Shown in pieces: positions 37,738-49,561 of a DNA stretch of 64,000 nt (position 1 is its first letter; each line of letters opens with the position of its first letter). The DNA comes from Cyprinodon diabolis (lineage: Eukaryota; Chordata; Actinopteri; Cyprinodontiformes; Cyprinodontidae): contig CM060076.1 of NCBI GenBank assembly GCA_030533445.1, positions 10,904,001-10,968,000 on the forward strand. Reading direction: 5' to 3'. Under the pieces are notes generated by a model that worked only from the letters and a program-made list of their open reading frames with translations, was not told where the DNA came from and did not search any database. Both the position numbers and the translations under genes were made by a program.

Positions 37738-38734
37738 ATAAAGCACAATCATACTCAGTTTTGCTCCCGCTCTATTTTTCTACCTGAAAACTTAATTCAG
37801 CAGCAGCCTCTGGGCCGGGTTCACCGCGGCGGCTGGCAGGTGTTTTTCATCTAAATAATCTAAATCTTGCAGCTATATTTGCTGTGATCAGTGGGAATAA
37901 AGTAGTTTTAATATGTTTTTAAGTGAGAAAGTCCACCTGAAAACTTAATAATTGCAGTCAGTTCATCCAGATTATCATCCTGCCTATACTATTTCTGTTG
38001 GAGGCGCTCAGACCCCCACATACCAGCGGTGCGCCGACAGTAGGACTCCCTTCAACAGCAGCCTCTGGGCCGGGTAGCTTCCGGGTTCACCGCGGCGGCT
38101 GGCAGGTGTTTTTAATCTAAATAATTTAAACTGCAGGCACCAGGATACCGGTAATAAAAGCGAACATATTCTGTCGGCAGGTTTCAGGATTTTAAGTTAA
38201 TTTAGGAGTAATCACAGCGCTCTGTCATCTGCGATGTGTCTGTCTCACGGCCAGCTCCCAGGTTTGATTAATACTTTGTAATAAATACATGAATAAAGCA
38301 CAGTCATACTCAGTTTTGCTCCCGCTGTATTTTTAAATACGCAGTAGAGGTATTAAAAGGTAGTAGAGGACATGTACCTGTATATAAAAAACGCGCCCTA
38401 TAGTCCGGTGCGCCTTATGTGTGTGTTAAATACAGAAATGGCACACATAACTGAGACTGCGCCTTTTAGTACGGTGCGCCTTATGGTCGTGAAAATACGG
38501 TACCCTCAAAAGAAATATTGCGCGTCCCTGTTATTTCTCATCTATGAAGATGAGGCTCATAATATTTTAAAACCTTTGAAAGTTAATTGGATTTCTATAA
38601 GCATTGTACAAACTACAGCTGCATTTATATAAATCCTTAGAATTTTATACTTGAAAATTTTTTTTATCAAATAGAATTGACAAATCTGTTAAATCATCTC
38701 TTTGATATTAAAATGGTTTAAAATTCCAGATTGT

Positions 38735-38812
38735 TTCATAATTGTCTCTGTAAAGTGTCTTTAGAGGACATGCGTTATGAAATGTTGCTATATAAATAAA
38801 CTGAATTGGACT
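38735..38812 (+). mobile_element. LINE 3'-end remnant
   Basis: The text gaaatgttgctatataaata followed by aactgaattgga is the characteristic terminus of fish L2/Rex-type LINEs (ttggcgctatataaataaa-type tail). No coding part is attached. Confidence 0.55.
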
Positions 38813-38815
38813 GCA

Positions 38816-39534
38816 CATTGAAATACATGCTCTTTTTGAGCCCTTTTGAGTAAACATTAAGTTCTCTACACTTTGCAGTGGACACCATCCAGTTTTTGCC
38901 CTTTACTTCCAGATTTACTAAAAGTAGCCTCAGGTAAGTGAAAATAAGATTTGTTTATTCTACCCTCAAAAGTGTTGTGAAAAATAAAGGCTGGGAAAGT
39001 GGCAGCTGGCTGGAATCTAAATAACTCAATAAAACTGTTTTTTTTTTTTAGGTCAGTACCATCTATATTTTAAAGAGCAAAATAACAGCTGGAGAAACAA
39101 GAATGTTACATCTACTGTATGTTTACCTGAATATGTCCATGTATTATTTTGGAGGGACTGTTTGGAGACAACAATGGATAACTTTGAGAAAAATACCAGA
39201 ACCTTCTCATGCTGCACTTCAATGAGGGCTCTATATAATAGATACGGTTAGATTAACTAAATTACGTTGGTCAATAAAAAAACAAATCCCTTCTTGCAAT
39301 GCAAATGCAAAAAAAAAAAAAAAATGCAGAGAAAGGGTGCACATAAAGGCTAGCTACAGCTGTGTCCTGTTGCTCATCGATTTGTCTCACCACATTTTAT
39401 TTGCTTGGACTAAAATGTACAGATCCCCTTGATCCGAATTCAATTGGCTATAAAACCATGCAAGTCAAATTTAGTTAAAAAAATTCTTGTTAATGGCAAG
39501 GGAAATGTTGTAGTAACCCATACGCTTTTCCTTT
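38816..39534. other. Non-coding DNA, nothing recognised
   Basis: An A16 tract lies near 39309-39324. No other structure. Confidence 0.4.
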
Positions 39535-39905
39535 CAATAATTTGTTGTAGATTTTGATACCTTTAGGCAGGAAGGATTTTCCGTAGCGGTTTGTCTTGCA
39601 CCTGATCTGGAGAAGCCTCTGACTGAAGACACTGTTGTTTCACGATCTAATGAAGAAGATAGTTACTGTTATCCATTATGTTCTTCACTTTATGAAGAAT
39701 TCTTCTTTGTGAAGTAATTTCCAGAGGTTCTAGAGGAGTTCCTAGAGCAGAGCTAGACTTTTTTTTTTATCAGATTGTTGAGCTTCTTTAAGCTGTTTGC
39801 TCTGATGCTGTTAACCCAGCAGATGATGAAGAGATCGTATTCTCTACAATAAACTTATAGAAGATACGTAGCATCTTGTTGCAAATGCCAAAAAACCTAA
39901 GTGTA
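39535..39905 (-). mobile_element. LINE reverse-transcriptase C-terminus, frameshifted remnant
   Basis: Reading the minus strand from 39905, the pieces NKMLRIFYKFIVEN, then in another frame LFIICWVNSIRANSLKKLNN, and further on RLLQIRCKTNRYGKSFLPKG match in order the C-terminal domain of a widespread fish LINE (MFY..VV, CW..SI...LKKLN.L, R.....SFLP.AI..YN). At least two frameshifts and an A-rich expansion (T-rich on plus, 39760-39770) disrupt it. The catalytic part is absent. Confidence 0.65.
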
Positions 39906-40261
39906 ACTCAAGTCCTAAATTTCTGTCAGTTGTTTCTTCTCTCTCCCAATCTGTGTTCTTCTGTACTGCTGCTCTGTTGGTTACCACGTCCCAAATCTCG
40001 TGGTATTTCCTTTAACATTGATGGTATTCTTATGAGATTGGTTAAATAGGTTGTTCAGCATCCTTGTGAGTTTGAAGTCACATGGTCAAGTGGGTTTCCG
40101 CGTCCTATCAGGTTGCTAATGTACCTGTGAGTCGTGAGTGTTTCGAGACGCTGTCGGAAGGTGGATGTCTACTGCATCCAAGTCATCTGAAACGAGCAGG
40201 TGTGTGGGCCAGGTGTTTGCATTTTATGATGGCGAGCTAAATGTTTTTTTATCAACTCAGG
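39906..40261. other. Non-coding DNA, nothing recognised
   Basis: No supported feature between two repeat fragments. Confidence 0.4.
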
Positions 40262-40480
40262 AGACTTGACACTACATTCAGTCATTCACCCATTCACACA
40301 CACTCATGTGTGGTGGCATTATGCTTACTTACTTTCTGACCACCATCAGTAGACAATGCAGGTGAAGTGTCTTGCCCAAGGAGATAACGACACTGAAAGT
40401 CGGAGCTGGGGCTTGAACCGTCAATCCTTTGATTTCAGGGCAAACTCATACATCCTATGCCACTGTCGCCCTGGCACTAT
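40262..40480. repeat. Dispersed fish repeat with cttgcccaagga motif
   Basis: The sequence cagtcattcacccattcaca, then agtgtcttgcccaagga, then gagctggggcttgaaccgtc and ccactgtcgccctg follows the order of a repeat common in fish genomes. The gcttgaaccgtcaatcc part looks superficially like a tRNA T-arm, but no cloverleaf can be drawn. Its exact class is unknown to me. Confidence 0.5.
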
Positions 40481-40667
40481 CCTCCACTATCTTCTTTCAG
40501 TTTGTGTTTTAATGGTTCAACAGTTTGAATTATGTATCTGTCAGTTTAGAAAAACAATATTTTGGGAGCTACAGGAAGAAGAAAAATTGATTGCCCAGAA
40601 AAAAACTGGGCAATCAGAGTGAAGCTGAATGGGAGCAGGCACTGTGGACACATGGAAGGAGCAATGA

Positions 40668-41901
40668 AAGACCACAATATTTTAATATCGCGATTACACC
40701 ACATTGCTGCTATTGATGGCACTGTTCTTAAATGGTTCAGGTCTTACCTGGAGGAGAGAACTTTTTCAGTGAATATTAGTGGCTCTAAATCATCTGTTGC
40801 TTCAATGTCTTATGGTGTCCCACAGGGCTCAATTCTTGGCCCTCTGCTTTTCTCTCTTTATATACTGCCTCTGGGTTCTATCCTTAGGAAATACGGGATT
40901 TCTTATCATTGTTACGCTGATGATTGTCAGATTTATTTGCCCATAAAGCAGCAGGATGTACATTCAATCAAACAGCTCCTGGCATGTCTAGGAGATATTA
41001 AAGCTTGGTTGGCCTTGAACTTTTTAAACTTTAATGAAAACAAAACAGAGGTGATGGTGTTTGGACCGAGTGGCTCCTGTGAGTCCTCCTCTGTTGATCT
41101 GGGACCTTTGCAGGTACATTTTAAACCTGTTATTACAGATCTTGGTTTTAAGGTGGACAGTGATTTTAAATTGGACAGCCAAATTAGAGCCGTGGTTAAG
41201 TCCAGCTTTTATCATTTAAGGCGATTGGCGTCAGTGAAATCTTTTCTTTCCAGGCAGCATTTTGAAACACTGATCCACGCTTTTGTTTCAACTCGATTGG
41301 ACTACTGTAATGCACTTTATCTGGGAGTCAGTCAGTCGCTGCTCTCACGTCTGCAGCTAGTACAAAATGCTGCTGCACGACTTTTGACAGGTACTCGAAA
41401 GAGAGAACATGTGACCCCTGTCCTGGCCTCACTTCACTGGCTGCCTGTATATTTTAGGATTCATTTTAAAATTCTTATGTTTGTTTTTAAATCATTGCAT
41501 AATCTTGCCCCAGCTTACCTCACTGAGCTTCTTCATCCTTACGTACCCCATCGGTCTCTCAGGTCAGCAAATCAGCTGCTCTTGGAGGAACCGAGAACAA
41601 AAAGGAAGCTCAGAGGGGACAGGGCTTTCTCTGTTATGGGCCCCAAATTATGGAATGACTTACCTTTGCAGGTCAGAGAGGCCCCTTCTCTGCCCATTTT
41701 TAAAGCTCGTCTTAAAACCCATCTATTTTACTTGGCTTTCAACACCAGTGGGATCTAGTTTTTAAATTGTATGTTTTTGTTTTTTAAACTGTTTTTAAAT
41801 TACTTTTATTATGTTGTGTTCGTAAATTGTACAACACTTTGTATCAACTGTGGTTGTTTTAAAGTGCTTTATAAATAAAGTTGGTATGGTATGGTATGGT
41901 A
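40668..41901 (+). mobile_element. 5'-truncated, well-preserved L2-type LINE
   Basis: Homology begins abruptly at about 40670, inside the reverse transcriptase. A complete 3' region follows the stop at 41758: T-rich untranslated sequence, gtacaacactttgtatcaac, gtgctttataaataaag, and a short terminal array of tggta units (41881-41901). Variable 5' truncation is the rule for LINE insertions. The absence of stops over 362 codons suggests a recent insertion. I could not identify a clear target duplication by eye. Confidence 0.88.
40670..41758 (+). CDS. Partial L2-type reverse transcriptase, uninterrupted
   Basis: From DHNILISRL (40670) the frame runs 362 codons to a TAG. Reverse transcriptase motifs appear in order: VLKWFRSYLEERTFSV, GVPQGSILGPLLFSLYI (motif 4/B), the catalytic CYADDCQIYL box (near residue 85), LNFNENKTEVMVFG, then the LINE-specific HAFVSTRLDYCNAL, LVQNAAARLLTG, HVTPVLASLHWLPV and the C-terminal RGDRAFSVMGPKLWNDLPL and KTHLFYLAF. 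The endonuclease and the first reverse transcriptase motifs, including the first catalytic Asp region, are lost to 5' truncation, so it cannot act alone. An open frame extends further 5' to 40562 but is unrelated sequence. Confidence 0.88.
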   Translation, partial: DHNILISRLHHIAAIDGTVLKWFRSYLEERTFSVNISGSKSSVASMSYGVPQGSILGPLLFSLYILPLGSILRKYGISYHCYADDCQIYLPIKQQDVHSIKQLLACLGDIKAWLALNFLNFNENKTEVMVFGPSGSCESSSVDLGPLQVHFKPVITDLGFKVDSDFKLDSQIRAVVKSSFYHLRRLASVKSFLSRQHFETLIHAFVSTRLDYCNALYLGVSQSLLSRLQLVQNAAARLLTGTRKREHVTPVLASLHWLPVYFRIHFKILMFVFKSLHNLAPAYLTELLHPYVPHRSLRSANQLLLEEPRTKRKLRGDRAFSVMGPKLWNDLPLQVREAPSLPIFKARLKTHLFYLAFNTSGI

Positions 41902-44900
41902 AAGTTTAAAAAAAACATCAATTTTTACATCAATTCGCATTACGTTAGCTTATCAGGAACTGATGTTGGGTGACTGAGCGCATTGGAGACCCTGTAACAG
42001 CAGCTCCTGATACTGGGTCCTAAACAGACGGTAGTATCGTTGCAAGTCGACGTCCAGCTGTAGCTGTTCAGTTGAGGGTACTGGCCATAATCTGCTGGAC
42101 CCAACGATTCCACCACTTTTTGTATTTCAATATGCCATAGAGCACAGTAAAATCGAGGGGAGCCAAGGTCATTTAAACAGACAACAGGAACAGGAAAGCC
42201 TCTGGACACTCTTCTTTTTTGAGGCAGTAAGTTGGCTTTTGTTGTGAGTGTTGCTTTATATTTTCCTCTGAATAGAATAAAAAAATATAGCTTTTGCAAG
42301 CTTTACAAAAATCTGTTTGAGAAAAACCTTTTACTGGGCTTGCCTTGTTATGGACCTGCAATTCATCTTCTTTAATCATAGTTCCCATTATTTTCTGTAT
42401 GTATTAAAATTCATTTATTTTTATTTTTAAGAGCATCTTTCTGAGGTTGCTCATGATGTGGGCTGCTGACTTTTATTTTGATAGAGCTGCAATACAGCTC
42501 TGCTTTTTCTTTACATTTTAACAAATCCTCTTTTCTTTGGACTTTTAAGATTAACCCAGTCAAATGTGGTGAATTGTTTCAATTTGTGGTAAACCCGATG
42601 ACATGGTGAAGCAAGCTGATTAGCACTGCTGTGTCCACATTGATTGTTTGCAAGATGGGCAAAATGTCAAGTATCCAACGGCAGGCAGACCACAAACCCC
42701 TAAGCAATGTTCAAACTGCAGGTCCTGGTGATCAATTCTGATTTTTTGCTAAAATTAAATTGTCTATGCTGTTGTAGACACTATTTTCATTCAATGGCTT
42801 TCAGACTGCAGTTGGTAGGATTTTAAATCCCAAGTCAACTGCTTTGTGCGGGAGAATGTAGGCCTCACACAGGAGCACATCCTTTACACCATTGTGGATG
42901 TTTCTGTGCCATTAAGTTAGGCATTTTATCTAACAGTATAATGACCACACCATATGATCATGTTTGGTTGGCGGAATGCATTAATTTCTGTATGCATCAG
43001 GAAGATGTATCTTAACCAATTTTTTTTTTTCAAATTCAAGACTTTATTTTCTCTAATTTTCTTCTTTAGTATCCATTGCATCATACCTGTGTGCACTGAT
43101 GCAACTTCATCTGCTGTCAGCTGCATCCTTGGCTGTGTTTTGATAAATATGTACGGTATATATTTTTTACACCTTTCTCTACTCTAGAAATAGAACTTTT
43201 ACTGCTGCAAGCTACTGTAAAATACCAGTTAATTAAAAATATGCATAATATTTTGAAATTATTATTATTATTATTATTATTTTTTTTTAGGAATTCTATG
43301 AAATTAGAAATGATGCAACCCATATTTCGGTGCACATCTAATAAGCAGATTAATCCAACATTGTTTGCTTCTATTCATAATTATTTATAAGGTAATGTTA
43401 AGGACCTGCTTGCCTGCAGATTAACTAATTAGAGGCTACATATTCGATCACACAGTTTAACTGTTTGATAAACGGTTAGATGATTTAAATAAAGAGTAGA
43501 ACATGGCCGACTTGATTGAGCGACTACTAACTTCTGCCCATCTATCAATTTCGCACTTTTGGTTGCAGCATCTCATATCCTCCCACATGCTCTCACACGG
43601 AGTGAGGAATCAATCCTTCTCACTTCCATTATCTCTCTCCCTCTCTATATATCTCTGTCACTCTCCTGCTACTTAATTCTGGCCACTCTGTACCAATCGA
43701 ATAGCTATGTTGTGGGCACAGTGGAGTCCCGTAGCAATCATACCACGTCCTCATTAGGTTCAGTTGAGTGGTTTGCTTTATCCAGCTTCATCCCTTTCTT
43801 TCTGTAATTGGGCAAAAAATGTTTGCCTACCTGTCAGCCGCAGTCCCAGTGCAAATGATTCAATTTATTCGACTGTGTATAGGGGTTGACAGCAGTATCA
43901 GTGTAACCTTGGGTCAGAGCTGTCCGGCAGTTTTCCAACAAATTAGTGCATCAGTGTGGATGAGATCGTACACAGGACTCTCTCTGCCTCTGCCAGTTTA
44001 TGGATAATGACTGTGGTCAACAGAGGGAGAATGCTTTAAAAAAAAAAAAGCTTTTTGTTTGAGGTTTGACTTATTGTCCAAACATTTTGACAATACCTGC
44101 TGACTTGTATGCTTAATAACTCTATTTATCTGAGATAAATGAGACAAGTGATTAATATACAGGATTGTAATGAATCAGTTGGTCTTTGATTAACCTTTTT
44201 AGAACATTTTAAACACTTTGTATAGATAAGTGCAATATCGACAGACCTTTACGTAAGTAATGCATCTCTCTGCAGTAATTCTGTGAAACGAAAATAAAAG
44301 AATCAGTCCTTCTTTATAGGTAGATAACAACTTTATTGTAATAGCTATCAAATGCAGATGCTTCCTTTTATGGACCTTTTAATAAAGTAAGAACAGCATG
44401 CAGTGTGAAAATGATAGTTTAAAAAAAAGGTAAAGTTAGCATAAAAGAGACCTTTGTCTGAGTATAAACAGGATGTGTGATTAAAACAGAAGAGTAGCGC
44501 TAAGATGCCTTTACACTTAGGCAGATTACTTTATTGGTCTTGGAAAGTCAGATTCACACAGACGAGTCTTTGAGTCTGACTTGCTCACTGGTGCCCTGTC
44601 CGGCTTGTGACTTCCTCAGGGGAAGCAGGAAGTGGCTTAGATGTGTTTCTGTTGGAATGCACGACAACTTCCTTGGCAAAAGTACATGCTGGGTACACTA
44701 TTTATGTCACTTTATGCTTTCTCCTTGGTAACCTCTATATTTTGTTTTTTTGTTTTTTCTTACCTGGCAGTAAACACATTTAGTGATATTATCTTTGGGA
44801 TTAACTAAAGAACCAGAGTGTAGTACATACACTCCTATAGCTTTTTGATGAGTGTAAAATTTGATGTATTTTATTGGTTTTATTTGCAAACACAAATGGA

Positions 44901-45133
44901 GCATGATTTATTGGGTGAGAGAGCAATATCTTAATATATTCGTGTGGCTCGTGCAAATTCTCAGTCATCTGGGTCATTCCATTCTAGAAAACTTAAATCA
45001 GAGGCAACCAGAGGTCCTTCTGAAAGCAGCGCTTCAACTACCGATTGCTCTAATGCAGCCTACAGAATTGACAAAGACTCATATAGATACACGTTAAAAT
45101 GTTTTTTAGAAAAGCGGTTTGGAGTGCTACTGA
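41902..45133. other. Mostly non-coding DNA; one unassigned minus-strand frame
   Basis: A 119-codon frame at 41940-42299 (minus) reads as ordinary-looking protein (RGFPVPVVCLNDLGSP, LGPADYGQYPQLNS) but has no motif I know. It could be a decayed repeat. A scrap at 44955-44985 (attctcagtcatctgggtca) matches the Penelope tail in inverted orientation. An (ATT)n run lies at 43258-43280. Nothing else is recognised. Confidence 0.35.
43258..43280. repeat. (ATT)n microsatellite
   Basis: Seven to eight ATT units followed by a T tract. Confidence 0.95.
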
Positions 45134-45137
45134 TTAA

Positions 45138-45768
45138 AGCTGCAGTCTGTTACATTGAGAAGAGAGCAGACTTCGACTGAAAATCTGAAGAAAAACAGGT
45201 TTCACGCCACTCCCCCACCCTCTCTGCTTCACTCATGCCCCACCTCCAAGCTCCACCCCTCTCACAGCATCTGCGCGGCTACCGCATGCGACCAGAAGCG
45301 TCCAAGCAGCGTACGCGGCATGGAGTGTGAACCGGTAAGAGCGATAACACTCACCTCCAAGCAGCTAGATATAAGATGCTGGTTATACCGAAGTTACCGT
45401 GTAAGCAGTTGTCGGCAGGGGCAGTAAGCGCAGTTTCTCTTTCGCTGGTGGCTGTCGCTCCGCCATGACTTCAACGCGCGTCCTCCTGACTGCGGCAGCC
45501 GGGCGGCAGGTTCAGCGGTGAGAGGGAGGGGGCGGGATTCAGCGTGTGTGAGCTGTGATTGACACTCCATCAGACGCTCCTCTGGCTGTGATTGGTTGTT
45601 TTGTCTCGTCCCGAATTATTCTTTCCAGATTGCAATACAGGCAGTAAGCGGGACCAATTGAAGCAGTTTTTTTCACAGGTTACATATCACATGTACTGCT
45701 GTATGGGCATAGGGAAAGTTTTAGCCAATATGACAAAAAAGTGATTTTTAAAAACTTAGACTTCAGCT
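45138..45768. mobile_element. 631-bp TTAA-flanked TIR element with GC-rich core
   Basis: TTAA occurs at 45134-45137 and 45769-45772. Immediately inside are agctgcagtct and, complemented, agctgaagtct. The right part (ttcacaggttacatatcaca, then catgtactgctg) is familiar from a common fish miniature element. The core at 45240-45520 is GC-rich with many CpGs and could be mistaken for a promoter. It has no transposase. TTAA targets fit piggyBac- or Kolobok-type enzymes. Confidence 0.65.
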
Positions 45769-45772
45769 TTAA

Positions 45773-46456
45773 AGTATGTTTTGTAGGTCCTGTTGAATCA
45801 ATCATTTTCAAATAGACAGTGTATGGCACAGCTTCAAAAGGTAACACATACATGACTGGCTACCTGGAATGGCAGGCTGGGGAAAGAGAGCTTTAGTCAG
45901 AGAAGAAGCCAAGAGGCCGATGGGTAACACTGAAGGGGCCACATGGATCTAAAGCTTAGGAAGGAGAATCTATCCGCAGGCTTAACATTAATCATGCACT
46001 TCACAAATATAAAGTGTAATGATATGAAGAACGACATGATTGAAAAATAAAACCTCAAACATCTGAAACAATTCAAATATAAATAAGAAATGTCTCTGTC
46101 AGATTACCAGTGATGAAACATGGTAATGGCGCTATGCTATCATGCTGTGTGGAGACTTTTTTTTTTTTTTTTTTTACAAGCATCAACAAGGGAATTAGTG
46201 GTAAAAACAGAGGAAGCTAATCACATTCCTAAAGAAAAATCTTATAGAGTTCAGAAGACAGGAGGCAAGATGGGAGTTCCCTTTTTAGCAGAACACACAG
46301 TCAGAGGTGAAATGAAGTGATTTAGATCAAACCACATGCATGCTATGTTGGCCTAGTCCCACTTCAAATCTAAATCTAACCCCAAGCCATGACGTTAAGA
46401 AGAGATTTTAAAATATCTTGATCTCTGGATTGGAAATGAATAGCTAACCAACTAAT
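45773..46456. other. Non-coding DNA, nothing recognised
   Basis: A T20-like tract at 46157-46176. No other structure. Confidence 0.4.
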
Positions 46457-46464
46457 GTTAGTTT

Positions 46465-47087
46465 TAGGGATGCACGATATTGGGATTTTGGCCGATATCC
46501 GATATGCCGATATTTTGAAAATAGCAGTTTTGTTATCAATTTCTGACACTTTGAAAAATAATATACTCAAATAGATTTTCATATGCTGATATCAAATTGA
46601 TTTTTAAAAACGTGGTATCGATCTATTTTACTTTCAAAATCTCGTGAAATTTCATCGTTCTGTTACAAACTCTTGTGATATTTTTCCATTTCTTGTGAGA
46701 TTTTGTTAGTAAAATAGATTGATACCACATCAATATATCAACATATAAATATGGCAAAATTTCAATGACATATAGCAATATTTCATTAGTAAATGAGATT
46801 GATATGATGTTTTTTAAATGGCAATATATCAGCATATGAAGATATTGTGATATTTTATTGTATCAATATTTTTTCCCTCGTCTTTAGAAGTTTTTAACTC
46901 TGTAAAAAAATAAGTTTTTGAGGAAGAAGTAGTATTTTTTTTTTTTTTTTTTTTTTTAGACTTTAGAAACTCAGAAGCTGATCAAATATCGGGTTAAATA
47001 TCGGTGGGGTGGCCGATGTCAGATATTCAGTTTTAAGGCCGATACAGGCCGATACCGATAGGGGGCCGATTATATCGTGCTTCCTTA
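46465..47087. mobile_element. 623-bp non-autonomous hAT-type element, 8-bp target duplication
   Basis: The duplication gttagttt is exact at 46457-46464 and 47088-47095. The ends tagggatgcacgatat and, complemented, taaggaagcacgatat are inverted repeats. The subterminal regions are packed with ccgatat/gatatcgg words (46488-46515 and 46985-47070), as in hAT transposase binding regions. No transposase coding is present. Confidence 0.82.
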
Positions 47088-47095
47088 GTTAGTTT

Positions 47096-48600
47096 AATTA
47101 AAATGCTAACAAAATCTCTTAAATTTTTTTGGTTGCCACATGTCAAAATGTGCACAATTATAGGGGTATGAATATTTTTGGAAATCACTTTTATGTAGCA
47201 AAGATGCGTTTAAGAAGTAATTACTGCTAAAATTGAACTTTTAAGTCCTTTTAATCACTGAAAGCTCAATTTGTTCATTTGTAATGTACCTAGCTTTACA
47301 AAAATGTCTAACGTTAAATTGTTTTCAGGTTACTGCTTTCTATACTCATTCTGTATTTAAAGTCACTGCTGGATGTAAGATGCAATAATCATATACTTTT
47401 CTTGAGATTGCAAAGTTATTTGGGGTTTCATCAGCTGTAGGTGTCCGTTTCTTCTCCCTCTTGCACCAAAGCCTGATCTTCTATCACTCTCGATTCTTCT
47501 CCCTCTGCTCTTACTGCAGCCCTGTTGCGGCTCACTGTTGCCCACGCATTCCTGTGCCATTTTGGAAATCTGCAGCTCTCTTAAATGGTATAATCATTGG
47601 CTTTCTCTCTTCAGTTAAAGCAAACCTGCTAAATGGTCATTAGAATCAAAATGAGAGAAATCATCTTCTTGACATTAGCCCCATAAAATAGGTTTGCATA
47701 ACATAATTGAGGAGCTGAGGCATTTTTTTCCTGTGGAATGCAAGTAAATGTCTGTATTTCTGGGTCTTTGTGTCTGTTGTCTTATTTCTGATGTACAGCA
47801 TTTGTATGTAAACATGCATTCATGTGTTTATACTGATATATGTGTTTAGATTGTCCAGTATAAAGTTGACAATTCACCCATCTTCAGTATAATTGTTGCA
47901 ACTGATAGTCAACAAGTTTTACTTTAACATATTTAGTTACATCACTTTCCAAAATTATTTTCTCTCTTCTAAAAAGAGGTTGTATTTACTCTTTTTGTGT
48001 TTCTTTTACTCCTCTTTTTTATGTTTAAAGAAACCTCTTCTTTTCCTTTCCTTTCTCTCTCTGCAGTGCATCAGCCCCCAGCCACCATGTTAATTACACC
48101 ACAGTTATTTTTCTCTGTTATTCACCACTCTGCTATTTCTGTCACTGTGACTACTGCGCCTGCTTTTGCTACATCTCCAGCTATTTGCTGAAGTCTACGG
48201 CAGTTGTTGAAATGAGGTGGGGGCGTGCACTTCTGTCCAATTCATAACAAATGGTTGTTTAGCTTTATCTGATTGGCACAGATTAGAGGGTTCTTAGGGA
48301 TGGTGCGGAGGCAGCTTTTGAAGATGATCAGGTGGCTTCAGTGCTGGTGCCTGAGAACACCATTTTGCCATTGGTCTATTTGACCATTTTAGTGACGCTT
48401 GCTTAGTTATGAATGAATATGGTGGAAAAAAAGGTCAAAATGCAGCATAAAACTTTATTTTATTTCATAAGTAACTTTTACATTTACAGACATGCTTTCA
48501 AACAGAAAAGATTTTGACGGAAAATTGGTAGTTGCAAAACAAATCAGTTAAAAAAAAGTGTTGATGATGGGCTGGTATTGATTTAATGTAATTTTGCTTT
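47096..48600. other. Non-coding DNA, nothing firmly recognised
   Basis: The stretch 47530-47680 has mixed composition and could be conserved non-coding DNA. ORFs carry no motif. Confidence 0.35.
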
Positions 48601-48608
48601 AAAATCAT

Positions 48609-49561
48609 TAGGGGTGTAAATCACATCCATCATGGCGATTCGATAAAGTATCGATTTCCTAACCCAACGATTCGTTTATTTTCGATACTCAAGAATGCAC
48701 CACGATACGATTCGATTAAGTGGTTCATTTTTTTTTTTTTTTTTTTTTTTACACCTTACAGGCTAGACAATGTTTAAAATTTGAAATAAATCAATGAAGG
48801 CTGTAATATTGTTATGAATTTTTTTTTGAGAAACAACAGCAAATAACAGAAGTAGAAAAGTTGCACTCCATCTATTCCTATTAAAACCTCATTCACTAAA
48901 AAATAATAATACCTCTGCGTTATAGATTCTGAAAGGCCTTGCATCAAGAAATACTGCACAATATTAGTGCATTGAGTGCAATTCAATACCTCGGCTCCAG
49001 ACGTCCCCACCCCCTCCACAGATGCTCCGCTGCACCTCTCCCAAATTGTAGCTGACCGCAAACAGTGCCGCAGACAGGAGGCCGGTTTGTTTTGTTTTTA
49101 TGACTGAAATTGCGGAAAACTTCTCGTGAAGTTTGACCCGCTAGAAGAGCGAGGTGCATGAGAACGCGGGGACCCTTTTTCCACCTGGATCTCCACTCTT
49201 TTTGGCCCTCATGTCCCTCCGTCGTCGGACTAAACTCGCCCCCACTTCCTCGGCCGTATCTAGACCCACAGTATGTAGCACAAACCACGCTTCAATATTG
49301 AGCATAAATCAAAAATGTCTGTGTCAAACTTACTGCAACACACTGCTGTAAGAGTATAACCAGGAAGCGCGGTAGGAGGGCAAAATAGGTTTAGCGCCAC
49401 CGCAGCACGGAAGGGAGAATTTCGTCCAGGAAAAAATGGATAAAAATAGACCGGAGGAAAAAAAAAACATGAATTGATTCTCTTGCAGACGTGTCGATGC
49501 ATCAGATCGTCGGCTGTTGGATCGATGCATTGATACAAAACGATTATTATTTACACCCCTA
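48609..49561. mobile_element. 953-bp non-autonomous hAT-type element, 8-bp target duplication
   Basis: The duplication aaaatcat is exact at 48601-48608 and 49562-49569. The ends taggggtgtaaat and atttacacccct(a) are inverted repeats, followed by cgattcgataaagtatcgat-like subterminal repeats on both sides. A T-tract lies at 48728-48750. The GC-richer centre (48990-49260) gives 100-codon frames on the minus strand without transposase motifs. Confidence 0.85.

Larger units (their letters stand above)
36697..38500. mobile_element. 1.8-kb scrambled pogo-type (Tc1/mariner) transposon, TA target
   Basis: The ends are ccgtattttcacgtctataa and, complemented, ccgtattttcacgaccataa. The inverted repeats continue through ggcgcac and are flanked by TA at 36695-36696 and 38501-38502. 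The inside holds two partial copies of a DDE-type transposase segment (36815-36925 and 37290-37410), a transposase C-terminus (37414-37737), and two pairs of direct repeats. One is the cagcagcctctgggccggg block (37801 and 38058). The other is the ttgtaataaatac/ataaagcaca block (37708 and 38263). It looks like a mosaic of two deleted copies and cannot make a working enzyme. Confidence 0.75.

Noticed and set aside
40395..40430. tRNA-like T-arm (gcttgaaccgtcaatcc)
   Set aside because: No acceptor stem or anticodon arm can be drawn. The surroundings match a dispersed fish repeat.
45240..45520. CpG-rich promoter of a second gene
   Set aside because: The block lies wholly inside a TTAA-flanked element with inverted ends. 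No splice donor with an open frame follows.
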